Source: Pseudodesulfovibrio sp. S3 (GTDB taxonomy: Bacteria > Desulfobacterota > Desulfovibrionia > Desulfovibrionales > Desulfovibrionaceae). Taken from it: a DNA stretch of 64,000 nt. The stretch spans positions 1 through 64,000 of the forward strand of contig NZ_QTZO01000015.1 of assembly GCF_004025585.1 (NCBI RefSeq). Direction: 5' to 3'. A program made the translations under genes and the position numbers. The notes beneath the pieces were generated by a model. That model had not been told where the DNA came from. It saw only the letters and a program-made list of their open reading frames with translations, and ran no database searches. Below are positions 47,542 to 56,237 of this stretch, piece after piece. Numbering within the stretch: position 1 is the stretch's first letter; each line of letters begins with the position of its first letter.

Positions 47542-47667
47542 TCTTCCCCCTATAAAATAATCAGGACCCTGAAGTATTCGCCACTCGATAAATCGAAAAA
47601 TACAATAAACCATATCCTATTCAGATAACCATATGAAGCCCAATAAGCAATCACCCCGGCCGACTCT

Positions 47668-49032
47668 CTAGCAACCGCCTCCCACGGCCCGTGCAAAGAA
47701 CCGGCAGGTGCGATCCTGCCACCAGACAAAACCTAGCTCGGCGTCCGCGTACCATGCTGCGGTAAAGGCCTTGGTGTCCGAAGACCAGAGTCGCGCCTTG
47801 CGCGGGTCAAATGCGGACTGAAGGCAAAGTTCACCCGGCTCGGTGCGACCGGTGAACAGGGTGGCGAGTTCGTCCACAGTGGGTAGCCGCCAATCGGTAC
47901 GACCCGCAAACGCATTCTCGTTCAAGCGGACCACATGGGCATGGGCGCGCTCCCAGGTGAGCGGATAGCGAGAACCTTCCTTTTCCCACTGCAAACCCGT
48001 GGACCGGTCCAGGACCGTGCCGTCGGCATTGTCCTCCAGTTCTCCCTGGCCATACTTGTTGGGCCGCCAGAGCTCATCCAAGGCAAAAGTACTGCGCCCC
48101 TGCTTCACGCCGACCTTCAGGGACACATGACGCGGCAGCCATCCCCTTGTGTGGTGGTGCGGCTCCAGCAACAGGTCCGGGGCTGCGCAGACGGCGTCGA
48201 GCTGCTCCCGCCATTGCGTTTCCAACACGTCCAAGGCTTCGATCATGGCCGTCCCATCCGGGAACCGGCCCTCCGGATCAGATGCCAGTGCACATTCGAA
48301 AAAGGCGTCCCACCGGCAGTCGAGATCGGCGTGGATGTCACAGAGGGACTTCCTGCCGCCCTCTTCGGGCAGCCGTCCGGTAAGCATACGGTAAAGGGTC
48401 ACTCCCACGGAATAGAGATCGGCGCGGAGGTCGGCGGACTCGGGGTCGGCCTCCTGCTCGGGGGCGGCATAGTAGGGAGAACCCACGACCATGCCCTTGG
48501 GCCCCGGCTCCTTTTCGCCACGCAGCTTGCTCAGGCCGAAGTCGATGAGCTTGACCGTGCCGGGACCGCCCTGGTCCTCGGCCAGCATGACGTTGAACGG
48601 TTTGACGTCGCGATGAATGATGCCTTCATAGTGCAGCCGATCCAGGCCGGAAAGCAATTCGCGGGCAATGTGCAGGGAAGTTTCCACGCCCAGGCGGCGG
48701 GACTCGTGCTCCACCTCGTAGGTCTCACCCATGAGCACGCCGAGATTGCCGCAGAAATATTCCATGGTGAAATGCGGAGGCGTGTGCGCATCGCCCCTAT
48801 TCACGTCCAGGATGGAAGCGACATTGGCGTGGCTGATGGAGGCCATGGTGGCCGCTTCCTTGAAAAACATTTCCCTGAGTGCGGCCTCGCCCACCAGGTC
48901 CTCCAGGATCTCGGCGGGCCTGAGGACCTTCAGGGCCACGATACGGCCGGTCACGGGCATGGCCACCTTGTACACCGCACCCATGCCGCCCCGGCCCAGC
49001 AGGCCCCGTATCTCGTACCGTCCAATGCGCAT
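47668..49032 (-). CDS. Ser/Thr protein kinase fused to DUF1566 domain
   Basis: The product is 454 residues. The kinase domain (about 5-275) has GRGGMGAVYK, VALKVL, IIHRDVKPFNVM, LIDFGLSK and APEQEAD, all catalytic positions intact. From about 335 follows a DUF1566/Lcl-type domain (DGTVLDRSTGLQWEKEG, WRLPTVDELATLF, WWQDRT), usually found in secreted or surface proteins. There is no membrane helix between them, so both are cytoplasmic. The DUF1566 part may be a substrate-recognition or ligand-sensing module. It is divergent from the K+ channel gene. Confidence 0.88.
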   Translation of the reverse strand: MRIGRYEIRGLLGRGGMGAVYKVAMPVTGRIVALKVLRPAEILEDLVGEAALREMFFKEAATMASISHANVASILDVNRGDAHTPPHFTMEYFCGNLGVLMGETYEVEHESRRLGVETSLHIARELLSGLDRLHYEGIIHRDVKPFNVMLAEDQGGPGTVKLIDFGLSKLRGEKEPGPKGMVVGSPYYAAPEQEADPESADLRADLYSVGVTLYRMLTGRLPEEGGRKSLCDIHADLDCRWDAFFECALASDPEGRFPDGTAMIEALDVLETQWREQLDAVCAAPDLLLEPHHHTRGWLPRHVSLKVGVKQGRSTFALDELWRPNKYGQGELEDNADGTVLDRSTGLQWEKEGSRYPLTWERAHAHVVRLNENAFAGRTDWRLPTVDELATLFTGRTEPGELCLQSAFDPRKARLWSSDTKAFTAAWYADAELGFVWWQDRTCRFFARAVGGGC

Positions 49033-49116
49033 TCCGCCACGTTAGCCCATGCACGCACCTTCCGTCCATCCCCCGTGTTTGACTCGCAGTGCATTGTTGG
49101 TCATAGAAGGGAGGAT

Positions 49117-50319
49117 ATGAAACATGCGGATGGCCGAAATCTCTTTCCGACCCTGCGGGACACCCTCCTCGGATGGTGCCGCAACCCGTTCGTGAAACTG
49201 ACCTTACTCATCATCGTCCTGCTGCTTTTCGCCACCGGGGGATTCTGGTTCTTCGAACTCTATCCCAAGGGCGACATTCAGAGCGCGTTCGGCGCCCTGT
49301 GGTGGGCGGTGGTCACCCTGACCACCGTGGGCTACGGAGATGTGGTTCCCGCCACCACCGGCGGCAAAATCATGGGGCTGGTCGTGATGGTCTGCGGCAT
49401 CGGACTGGTCTCCACACTGACAGGAAACCTGGCCTCCATGCTCGTGGAGCACAAGGCCAAAAAGCGCAAGGGGCTGCTCAAGGTGAACCTGACACACCAC
49501 GTCATCATCGTCGGCTGGAACGACTTCGGCCTGGAACTCATCAGCGCCCTGCGCGACAACGGCGTCTTCAACGCCAAGGAAGGAGGCCACCAGTCGGACC
49601 TCGTGCTGGTCAATACCCTCTCATCCGATGAGCGCGAGACCCTGGCCCTGCAAATCGACATGGAGGAACGCCTCCGATTCGTCTGGGGAGCCATCACCCA
49701 CGAATCCGTGCTGCTCAAGGCCCAACCCGACCGCGCCAAGGTGGTCTACCTCCTGTCGCAGCACCGGGGCCGTGAGGCCAAGGATGCGGATCAGGAAACC
49801 CTGTACTGTGCCTTGAGTCTGCGCGAGCTTGCCCCGCAAGTGCCCATATACGGCGAGGTGGCCCTGCCCGAGAATCGCAAGCACCTGCTGCGGGCCGGAG
49901 TCAACGAAATCCTTGTCCATGGCCAGCTCACCTCGTCGATTCTGGGACTCATCGGGGTCAACCCGTCCCTGTGGACCTTTGTCCAGGAGCTGCTCGGCAT
50001 GCGCGGTTCCAATCATCTCCAGATCCAAAACCTCGGCAGCGAAGAAAAGACCCTGACCTGGGGCGAACTCACAGCCCGCTTCAGGAATGACGGCCGCCTG
50101 CCCCTGGCCCTGTGCCAGATCAGCAAACAACTTTCCCTGGAAGACGTACTCGACGAAGGTTCCGCCCTGGACCAGTTCATCCTGGAACTCTTCGAGTCCT
50201 CGGGCCAGGAAACCCGCCTGGGCGACACCGGTCCCCGCGTGCTGGCCAACCCCCCAGACGCTGAACGGCTGGATCAGTTCGATGCCGTGCTGTTCCTCAA
50301 AGCGGGGGAGACACGATGA
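49117..50319 (+). CDS. Two-helix K+ channel with RCK domain
   Basis: The product is 400 residues. Two membrane helices flank a pore loop with the K+ filter TVGYGD at 70-75. A cytoplasmic RCK/TrkA-N domain follows (HHVIIVGWNDFGLELI), then a helical region and a TrkA-C-like end. It resembles MthK-type ligand-gated channels. GGAGG precedes the ATG. Its stop overlaps the next gene's start as ATGA, so a cyclic-nucleotide-binding protein is made alongside. Confidence 0.92.
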   Translation: MKHADGRNLFPTLRDTLLGWCRNPFVKLTLLIIVLLLFATGGFWFFELYPKGDIQSAFGALWWAVVTLTTVGYGDVVPATTGGKIMGLVVMVCGIGLVSTLTGNLASMLVEHKAKKRKGLLKVNLTHHVIIVGWNDFGLELISALRDNGVFNAKEGGHQSDLVLVNTLSSDERETLALQIDMEERLRFVWGAITHESVLLKAQPDRAKVVYLLSQHRGREAKDADQETLYCALSLRELAPQVPIYGEVALPENRKHLLRAGVNEILVHGQLTSSILGLIGVNPSLWTFVQELLGMRGSNHLQIQNLGSEEKTLTWGELTARFRNDGRLPLALCQISKQLSLEDVLDEGSALDQFILELFESSGQETRLGDTGPRVLANPPDAERLDQFDAVLFLKAGETR

Positions 50320-50846
50320 ACAAAGGCGACATAAAGTGGGAGGACATCTCCTTGTTCCAAGATATCCCGGCCGCGGCCATGGACAGGGTCAAGGCCATCT
50401 TCGAAATCCGCACCCTGGAGCCGGGCGTAAACCTGATCACCGAGGGCGAGGAAGGGGACGAGATGTTCATCCTCATCGAAGGACGGGTACGGATCAGCAA
50501 ATCCATGCTCATCGAGGGCATGAATCTGCCCATTCTTGAAGTGGACAACCCCCGCAAGGTTCTGGCAACCTTGGACGAATCCGAATTTCCCCTGTTCGGC
50601 GAGATAGCGCTCATGGACCGCGACACCCGATCCGCCACGGTCCAGGTACTCGCCCAGTCCAGTTTCCTGGTCACCAACCGCCTCAGATTCTACGATCTTC
50701 TTGAACACGAACCTGCCATCGGCGTCAAAATATTCAAGAAACTGGCCAGCCGCATGGCCTCCACCATCCGCAAGAACAACAGCGAGCTGGTCAAGCTGTC
50801 CACGGCCCTGGCTCTGGCCCTCAGCCGATACAAGGCCGCACCGTAA
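50316..50846 (+). CDS. Cyclic nucleotide-binding domain protein
   Basis: The product is 176 residues, a stand-alone cNMP-binding domain: LEPGVNLITEGEEGDEMFIL, the phosphate-binding FGEIALMDRDTRSATV with the conserved Arg, and C-terminal helices. No DNA-binding domain is present. Overlap with the channel gene by ATGA suggests it is a soluble gating or assembly partner of that channel, as CNBD domains are fused to channels elsewhere. Confidence 0.88.
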   Translation: MNKGDIKWEDISLFQDIPAAAMDRVKAIFEIRTLEPGVNLITEGEEGDEMFILIEGRVRISKSMLIEGMNLPILEVDNPRKVLATLDESEFPLFGEIALMDRDTRSATVQVLAQSSFLVTNRLRFYDLLEHEPAIGVKIFKKLASRMASTIRKNNSELVKLSTALALALSRYKAAP

Positions 50847-50875
50847 ATACCGCCCTCATGTCTTTTTCGCCAAGA

Positions 50876-50955
50876 TAGGGGCGGGACCACAGTCCCGCCC
50901 CTGAACCGGGATGGTATCCCGGAGCCGACCTCCGGGATTCCGGGTAACCTTACAC
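50876..50955 (+). terminator. Hairpin cluster after channel operon
   Basis: AGGGGCGGGAC (50876-50886) pairs perfectly with GTCCCGCCCCT (50891-50901). A second stem, CCGGGAT-GGT-ATCCCGG, and a third CGGAG/CTCCG-like stem follow within 50 nt. No T-run follows the first stem. The remaining spacer to 51165 contains no gene that I can see; it turns AT-rich near 51110 in front of the lipoprotein. Confidence 0.55.
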
Positions 50956-51165
50956 CGTTTTTTCGAGCAAACCCGTTTTCGGGAGAGAATGTATGGAAAA
51001 AACACTTCAGGGGTATAAAAAAACAACTTGACGGGGTTTCAAAACAGCATTTTTTTCGCTTGAAAATGATTCAGGTCTGACATGACTTGCCAGTCCGCCT
51101 GTAAGCGTATATTTTAGATATATTCTAGACTCGCAGCCCGTGTTGACGGAAAAGAGGATTTTCCC

Positions 51166-51819
51166 ATGAAAAAAAACCTGCTGATGTTGTTGATATTGAC
51201 TGCGGCCACGCTGGCTCTGAGCGGATGCTTCCGCAAACACATCGAGTCCTCGCCTCCCGCAAAAACCCCCTCCCATACGATGGGTTCCGGTTCCGAACCC
51301 GGACTCATCGAAGAGACGCATGAAGTGGGCACATCCTCGGCACCATTGGATAAGCCCATAGAAGAAGTCTATGAGGTGGACGCCCCACAGAATGCCGAAC
51401 CGGTTGCCGTGGGAGAAAAGGAACTGGCTGAAGAGCCTCTGCCCGAGGCCGGACAGTTGCAGAGGGAGGCAGAGGCCGCAGCGGCTGAAACAGCCACTGA
51501 ACCCGCCATGATTGAATCCGCCCCTGAAACCGGACAGGTTGCGGAAACCCCGGATGCGCCTGAAGCAGACACCCCGGAAAACACGACCGTATCCGGGCAA
51601 TACTATGTACAGGTGGGGGCGTTCTCTGATCTAGAAAACGCAAACAGAGTCCTCGCACGCCTCATTGCTGACGGGTACAAGGACTCTGTGCTGATCCGAA
51701 CTGACGGGGGGCTGTTCCGCGTGCAGGCAGGCTCATTCCCGGACGAATCTTCGGCCGAGGATGCGCTCACCAGTCTTGTGGTGGACTACCCCAAGGGATT
51801 CGTACTGAAAAAACCGTAA
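51166..51819 (+). CDS. SPOR-domain lipoprotein
   Basis: The product is 217 residues. A lipoprotein signal peptide with lipobox LSGC (Cys21) is followed by a long acidic, Glu/Ala/Pro-rich linker and a C-terminal SPOR domain (YYVQVGAFSDLENANRVLARL, then LFRVQAGSFPDES). It is probably anchored in the outer membrane and binds septal peptidoglycan. It is the second SPOR protein in the window, the other being the membrane protein downstream of argS. Confidence 0.92.
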   Translation: MKKNLLMLLILTAATLALSGCFRKHIESSPPAKTPSHTMGSGSEPGLIEETHEVGTSSAPLDKPIEEVYEVDAPQNAEPVAVGEKELAEEPLPEAGQLQREAEAAAAETATEPAMIESAPETGQVAETPDAPEADTPENTTVSGQYYVQVGAFSDLENANRVLARLIADGYKDSVLIRTDGGLFRVQAGSFPDESSAEDALTSLVVDYPKGFVLKKP

Positions 51820-51841
51820 TCCCTTTCTCGCTGATGGAATC

Positions 51842-51870
51842 GGGCCGGGTGTCGTCACTCGGCCCTTTTT
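51842..51870 (+). terminator. Rho-independent terminator after SPOR lipoprotein
   Basis: GGGCCGGGTG (51842-51851) and CACTCGGCCC (51856-51865) pair with one G-U, followed by TTTTT. It also lies just beyond the end of the converging HU/IHF gene. Confidence 0.85.
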
Positions 51871-51876
51871 GATTCA

Positions 51877-52170
51877 TCAGACCAGGAAAGGATTGAGTTC
51901 AGCACGGAATTTGCGGGACAGCCTGAAGACGACCACCTTGCGAGGGGGCAGGGTGATGGTCTGGGTCGTCTGGGGATTGCGCCCCTTGCGAGCCCGCTTG
52001 TCATATGCTTCAAACTTGCCGAAACCAGAAATCAGCAGGGCGTGATCTTTTTTCACTGCCGTCTTCATGATCTCAAGGATGGATTCAACCATATCCTTTA
52101 TCTCGGCGCGGTTCTTGTCGGTGCGTTCGTAGATGTAGTCCACGATGCCGGCTTTGGTGAGGGTGCTCAT
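51877..52170 (-). CDS. HU/IHF-family DNA-binding protein
   Basis: The product is 97 residues with LTKAGIVDYIYERT, SGFGKFEAYDKRARKGRNPQT, and the DNA-clamp arm TITLPPRKVVVFRLSRKF. The arm and GRNPQT favour IHF-alpha-like over HU, but the split is not firm. GGAGGCGATCA precedes the ATG. It follows the HIT gene on the same strand with a 30-nt gap. Confidence 0.9.
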   Translation of the reverse strand: MSTLTKAGIVDYIYERTDKNRAEIKDMVESILEIMKTAVKKDHALLISGFGKFEAYDKRARKGRNPQTTQTITLPPRKVVVFRLSRKFRAELNPFLV

Positions 52171-52200
52171 TGATCGCCTCCAAAAAAGGTTTCCAAAAAC

Positions 52201-52623
52201 TTACTTCAGCAATTCCGCGATACTGGTCGCGATTCTCTTCATCTCGTCCTGTTCGTACGAGGATTGGGGCCACAGTCGCAGGCCGTCATCCGCGAACCGG
52301 GGAATGAGATGGTAATGCGCATGATGGACCAACTGGCCTGCCGCCTCATGGTTGTTCTGCATGAGGTTCAGCCCGTCTGCGCCCGTGGCCTCCATGACCG
52401 CCCTGCCCACCGAGGACAAGGCCTGGAGCAATTCGTTTCCCAGCTCCACAGGAATGTCCATGAGCGTGGGGTAATGCCCCTTGGGCAGGACCAGGGCATG
52501 CCCGGCGTTCACAGGCGCTATGTCCAGAAAAGCCAAGATGTTTTCCGATTCGAAAACCTTGGCGCAGGGAATGTCCCCGGCCACGATTTTGCAGAAAATA
52601 CAATCGGAATCCACTTTCACCAT
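52201..52623 (-). CDS. HIT-family hydrolase
   Basis: The product is 140 residues. An N-terminal CIFCKIVAGDIPC is followed by the histidine triad VHHAHYHLIPRF. HIT proteins of this kind hydrolyse purine nucleoside phosphoramidates or dinucleotides. GGAGAGGAG precedes the ATG. Confidence 0.93.
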   Translation of the reverse strand: MVKVDSDCIFCKIVAGDIPCAKVFESENILAFLDIAPVNAGHALVLPKGHYPTLMDIPVELGNELLQALSSVGRAVMEATGADGLNLMQNNHEAAGQLVHHAHYHLIPRFADDGLRLWPQSSYEQDEMKRIATSIAELLK

Positions 52624-52951
52624 TTGTTTTCTCCTCTCCGCCTGGATTGATTCCCAAGGGTTTCAACCGCATGGGAAAAACTGCCACTGACAGAGATTTT
52701 TCGACAGTTACACGTATTCATACGCGGGAAATCCAGTTAAATCAAGTCTGTTCGTGTGAATTTCTAGAAACCTATACGCCACAACGGTTGCCGCGAAATC
52801 TAGATATATTCTGGAAAATCGGTCAGTTGGTCCGGCTTAAGTGACTGAAATAAATGTTACAAATATTAAAACAACAATTCCAATAGGTTGAATACTGAAA
52901 GATGGCAAAACCCAACCATTGCAGACAAATGGACGAGTTCCGCCGGAAAAA
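52624..52951. other. AT-rich spacer, possible 57-codon ORF
   Basis: The spacer between the HIT and acyltransferase genes is visibly richer in A+T than either side. It contains a plus-strand frame at 52671-52844 (57 codons plus stop) with AAGGG 11 nt upstream. The peptide has no recognised motif and could be chance. No other gene, tRNA or clear terminator is seen. Confidence 0.3.
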
Positions 52952-53569
52952 TCAGGTTTTCGGCCTGGCAGGAACGCCCATGACCATCTGCCTAGGGGGA
53001 ACATCATCAACGACAACGGCTCCCGCACCCACGACCGCCTCCTCGCCGATGAGCACCGAGGGGATGACAGAGGCGCCGACGCCGACAAGGGCACCCGCGC
53101 CCACCACGACATTGCCGGCCAGTTTCACACCGGGTGCCACATGTGCGTGGCCGCTGATCGTGCAATCGTGATCCACCACGCACCCCGTATTGAGGATGAC
53201 GTTATCTCCGACAATGGTGCCCGTGTTGACGATGGCCCCGGCGCAGACCATACAGCCCACCCCCATCTCCACGTCCCTGGCAATGATCGCCGAGGGATGC
53301 ACCGCGTTGACAAGAGTTTCGCCCGCACCCACGAGCCGGGCAAATATCCGATGCCGCAAGCGATTGTCGCCCACGGCCACGACTACGCCGTCGTGGTCCA
53401 ACCCGGCCACGCAGGTATCGTCGCCCAGCACGGCCAGTCCCAGGGGTCCCAAGGTACCGGGGCAGGCGTCCGGAGTCACATATCCCAACGGTTCCATGTC
53501 CTCCATGGAGAGCAGGATATCCGCCACCACCCGCGCATGACCGCCGCCGCCAATGATCAATATATTCAT
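52952..53569 (-). CDS. NeuD-like sugar O-acyltransferase
   Basis: The product is 205 residues. A Rossmann-like PglB_N start (ILIIGGGGHARVVADILL) is followed by a left-handed beta-helix of hexapeptide repeats (AGAIVNTGTIVGDNV, GVKLAGNVVVGAGALVGVGA) and a catalytic-type VDHDCTISGHAHVAP. It acetylates a nucleotide sugar or sialic-acid type sugar. No other surface-sugar gene is next to it, and the ~330-nt flank is AT-rich. Confidence 0.88.
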   Translation of the reverse strand: MNILIIGGGGHARVVADILLSMEDMEPLGYVTPDACPGTLGPLGLAVLGDDTCVAGLDHDGVVVAVGDNRLRHRIFARLVGAGETLVNAVHPSAIIARDVEMGVGCMVCAGAIVNTGTIVGDNVILNTGCVVDHDCTISGHAHVAPGVKLAGNVVVGAGALVGVGASVIPSVLIGEEAVVGAGAVVVDDVPPRQMVMGVPARPKT

Positions 53570-53793
53570 CTCAAGGATCTCCGACCGTCCTGTCCGGGGC
53601 GAAATGCCATGAATTCCGAGACGGTGATCATGCCATAACCCCTACCTGTTTTACTTTTTTACTGTCAACAGACAGACATGGGCCGCCGATGAGCTTGACG
53701 CATGCTTTGCCCACACGATATCCCCATACCCACAGAAACACGACACCACCGTGCGGGCGAACGCTGCCTGCCATGCATACCAAGGAGATATCT

Positions 53794-54720
53794 ATGACCA
53801 AAATCGGCATTCTCTTTCCGGGACAGGGTTCCCAGGAAAAAGGCATGGGCCGCGACGTGGCCGAGGCTGACGGTGCCGCCCTGGACCTGTGGAAACTCGC
53901 CGAAAGGGAATCCGGCCTGCCCCTGCGTGAAATATACTGGGACGGCGAGCCCGAGGACATGGCCGACACCCGCGCCCTGCAACCCGCACTGACCGTGGTC
54001 AATCTCACTCTCTGGCTGGCGGTGAAGGACAAGCTCACACCTGCGGCCACGGCAGGACACTCCCTGGGCGAATTCGCCTCTCTGGGCGCGGCAGGCGTGC
54101 TCAGCCTGACGGACTGCGTCCGGGCGGTCACCCTGCGGGGCAGGCTCATGGCCGACTCCGGCGGCGCGGGCCACGGCATGGCCGCCGTGGTCAAGCTCTC
54201 CCAGGATCAGGTCGAGGCCATAGTGGAATCTGCGGCCAAGGAATCCGGCAAGGAGCTGCGCATCGCCAACTACAATACCCCGGCCCAGTTCGTCATCTCC
54301 GGCGAAAAGGAAGCCTTGGACGCAGCCGAAGCGCTGGTCAAGGAAGCCAAGGGGCGGGCCATTCCCCTGGCCGTGTCCGGCGCATTCCACAGCCCGCTCA
54401 TCCAGGAGGCCGCCGACGAGTTCGGCGCATTCCTGGCCACCCTGGACTGGAACGCCCCGGCCTTTCCCGTCCACCACAATGCCACGGCCCTGCCCCAGCC
54501 CGACCCGGCCGAGATCATGGCCACCATGCAGCGCCAGATGACTTCATCCGTTCTATGGATACAGACCATGCAGGCCATGTGGGCCATGGGCATAAACGAA
54601 TTCATCGAGGTAGGCCCCAAGGGCGTGCTCTTCAAGATGCTCAAGGCCAACCTCGGTTCCATGGAAGAGAAATGGTCCGGCCTGAACATCGGCAGCCTGG
54701 CCCAGGCCGGGGAGCTGTAA
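53794..54720 (+). CDS. fabD: Malonyl-CoA:ACP transacylase FabD
   Basis: The product is 308 residues. It has FPGQGSQEKGMG, the nucleophile Ser90 in TAGHSLGEF, and the catalytic His in VSGAFHSPLI. It loads malonyl groups on acyl-carrier protein for fatty-acid synthesis. AAGGAG precedes ATG 53794. Four bases separate it from aroE. Confidence 0.94.
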   Translation: MTKIGILFPGQGSQEKGMGRDVAEADGAALDLWKLAERESGLPLREIYWDGEPEDMADTRALQPALTVVNLTLWLAVKDKLTPAATAGHSLGEFASLGAAGVLSLTDCVRAVTLRGRLMADSGGAGHGMAAVVKLSQDQVEAIVESAAKESGKELRIANYNTPAQFVISGEKEALDAAEALVKEAKGRAIPLAVSGAFHSPLIQEAADEFGAFLATLDWNAPAFPVHHNATALPQPDPAEIMATMQRQMTSSVLWIQTMQAMWAMGINEFIEVGPKGVLFKMLKANLGSMEEKWSGLNIGSLAQAGEL

Positions 54721-54723
54721 CCC

Positions 54724-55533
54724 ATGACCAAGTCGTTGGGCATCATCGGCTGGCCGCTGGGGCACACCATGAGTCCGACCCTGCACAATTGGGGGTTCGG
54801 CCAACTGGGCATTGACGCGCGCTACGAAGCCTGGCCCCTTGAGCCAAAGGATCTGCCCGCCTTCATGACCCGTGTCCGGGAAACGCCCATCTTCGGCCTG
54901 AGCGTGACCATTCCGCACAAACAGGCAATCATGGATCACCTCGACGCGATCTCCGAACGGGCAAGAACTATCGGGGCGGTCAACACCGTGCATTGGGACG
55001 GGGAAGTCCTGCGGGGCGAGAACACCGACGTCATCGGCGTAGTCGCCCCCTTGCACGGGCTGGAGATACTCCCGGACTCAGCCATAGTGCTGGGGGCAGG
55101 CGGCGCGGCCAGGGCGGCCGTGGCCGGATTCAGGGAACTCGGCATCCGATCCATCGCAGTCTCCAACCGGACTCGGGACAAAGGCCAAGCCCTGGCTGCG
55201 GATTTCGACGTGGAGTGCATACCCTGGGAGAAGCGCATGGACAGGCCCTGGGAATTGATCTGCAACACCACACCGCTGGGCATGTCCGGCGACATGGTGC
55301 ATATCAGCCCGTGGGACGCAGACCGTTTCCCCCCGAATGCCGTGGCCTATGACATTGTATACAATCCCCTGCGAACGGCATTCCTGACCCAGGCCCGACA
55401 AGCCGGGTGCCGAACCATTTCCGGACTGGAGATGTTCCTGCACCAGGGATTGGCCCAATTCAGGCTTTGGACCGGCCGGGAAATGGATGAAGCCGGAGCC
55501 AGAGACCTGCTGCTCGCGGCGTTGAAAAAATGA
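54724..55533 (+). CDS. aroE: Shikimate dehydrogenase
   Basis: The product is 269 residues with GWPLGHTMSPTLHN, LSVTIPHKQAIM, the NADP loop VLGAGGAARAAVAG and a late GLEMFLHQGLAQF. It reduces 3-dehydroshikimate in aromatic amino-acid synthesis. It follows fabD at three bases and precedes an isomerase gene at 22 nt, so they look like one transcript. Confidence 0.94.
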   Translation: MTKSLGIIGWPLGHTMSPTLHNWGFGQLGIDARYEAWPLEPKDLPAFMTRVRETPIFGLSVTIPHKQAIMDHLDAISERARTIGAVNTVHWDGEVLRGENTDVIGVVAPLHGLEILPDSAIVLGAGGAARAAVAGFRELGIRSIAVSNRTRDKGQALAADFDVECIPWEKRMDRPWELICNTTPLGMSGDMVHISPWDADRFPPNAVAYDIVYNPLRTAFLTQARQAGCRTISGLEMFLHQGLAQFRLWTGREMDEAGARDLLLAALKK

Positions 55534-55555
55534 CCTCACCCAAAAGGACTTTTCC

Positions 55556-56209
55556 ATGAAAACGGTACTCTCGACACTGACGGCAACCATCCTGGCCTGC
55601 GGGCTGATCTTCTCCACCATGACCGGCACGGCCGAGGCCGGGCCCAACCCCGTGGTCATCATGGACACCTCCATGGGCCGCATCATGATCATGCTCTATC
55701 CCAAAGACGCCCCCGAGACCGTGGCCAATTTCCTGAAATACGTGGACTCGGGATTCTACGACAAAACCATCTTCCACCGGGTCATCCGTCAGCGCAATAG
55801 CGGGGATGACGACGACAAGAGCATGAATATCGTCCAGGGCGGCGGGTACACCTTTCCCATCAAGAGAAAGCAGACCATGGCACCCATCCCCAACGAGGCG
55901 GCAACAGGCTTGATCAATGCAAAGGGGACCATTGCCATGGCCCGCGGCAACGCCTCGGATTCAGCCACCTGCGAGTTCTTCTTCAACGTGGAGGACAACC
56001 CGGTGCTTGACTACAAACAGTCCTCGAAGCAGATCGGCGCCGGGTCATACAGCGGCAACACCAGTATGGGATACTGCGCCTTCGGCAAGGTCATCCGGGG
56101 CATGGAAGTGATCGAAAAGATTCACCAGGTCGAGACTGCCCGGTCCGGCAGGATGGAGGACGTGCCGGTTACGCCCGTCTTCATAAAGAAGGCCTACCTG
56201 GCTAAATAA
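55556..56209 (+). CDS. Periplasmic cyclophilin-type peptidylprolyl isomerase
   Basis: The product is 217 residues. A signal peptide ends at AEA near residue 27. The cyclophilin fold has ETVANFLKYVDSGFYDKTIF, FHRVIRQ, and MARGNASDSATCEFFFNV. It speeds proline isomerisation of exported proteins. A short insert (GDDDDKS) follows the HRVI strand. AAGGA lies eight bases before the ATG. Confidence 0.92.
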   Translation: MKTVLSTLTATILACGLIFSTMTGTAEAGPNPVVIMDTSMGRIMIMLYPKDAPETVANFLKYVDSGFYDKTIFHRVIRQRNSGDDDDKSMNIVQGGGYTFPIKRKQTMAPIPNEAATGLINAKGTIAMARGNASDSATCEFFFNVEDNPVLDYKQSSKQIGAGSYSGNTSMGYCAFGKVIRGMEVIEKIHQVETARSGRMEDVPVTPVFIKKAYLAK

Positions 56210-56237
56210 AAGACCGTTTCAACGGGAGCTGGCGGGA

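Noticed and set aside
52671-52844. 57-codon plus-strand ORF as a confident gene
   Set aside because: A plausible ribosome site exists, but there is no motif or context to support it; noted only within the spacer entry.
52902-52923. Possible sigma-54 promoter (TGGC ... TTGCA)
   Set aside because: The GG and GC elements are 17 nt apart instead of the required 12.
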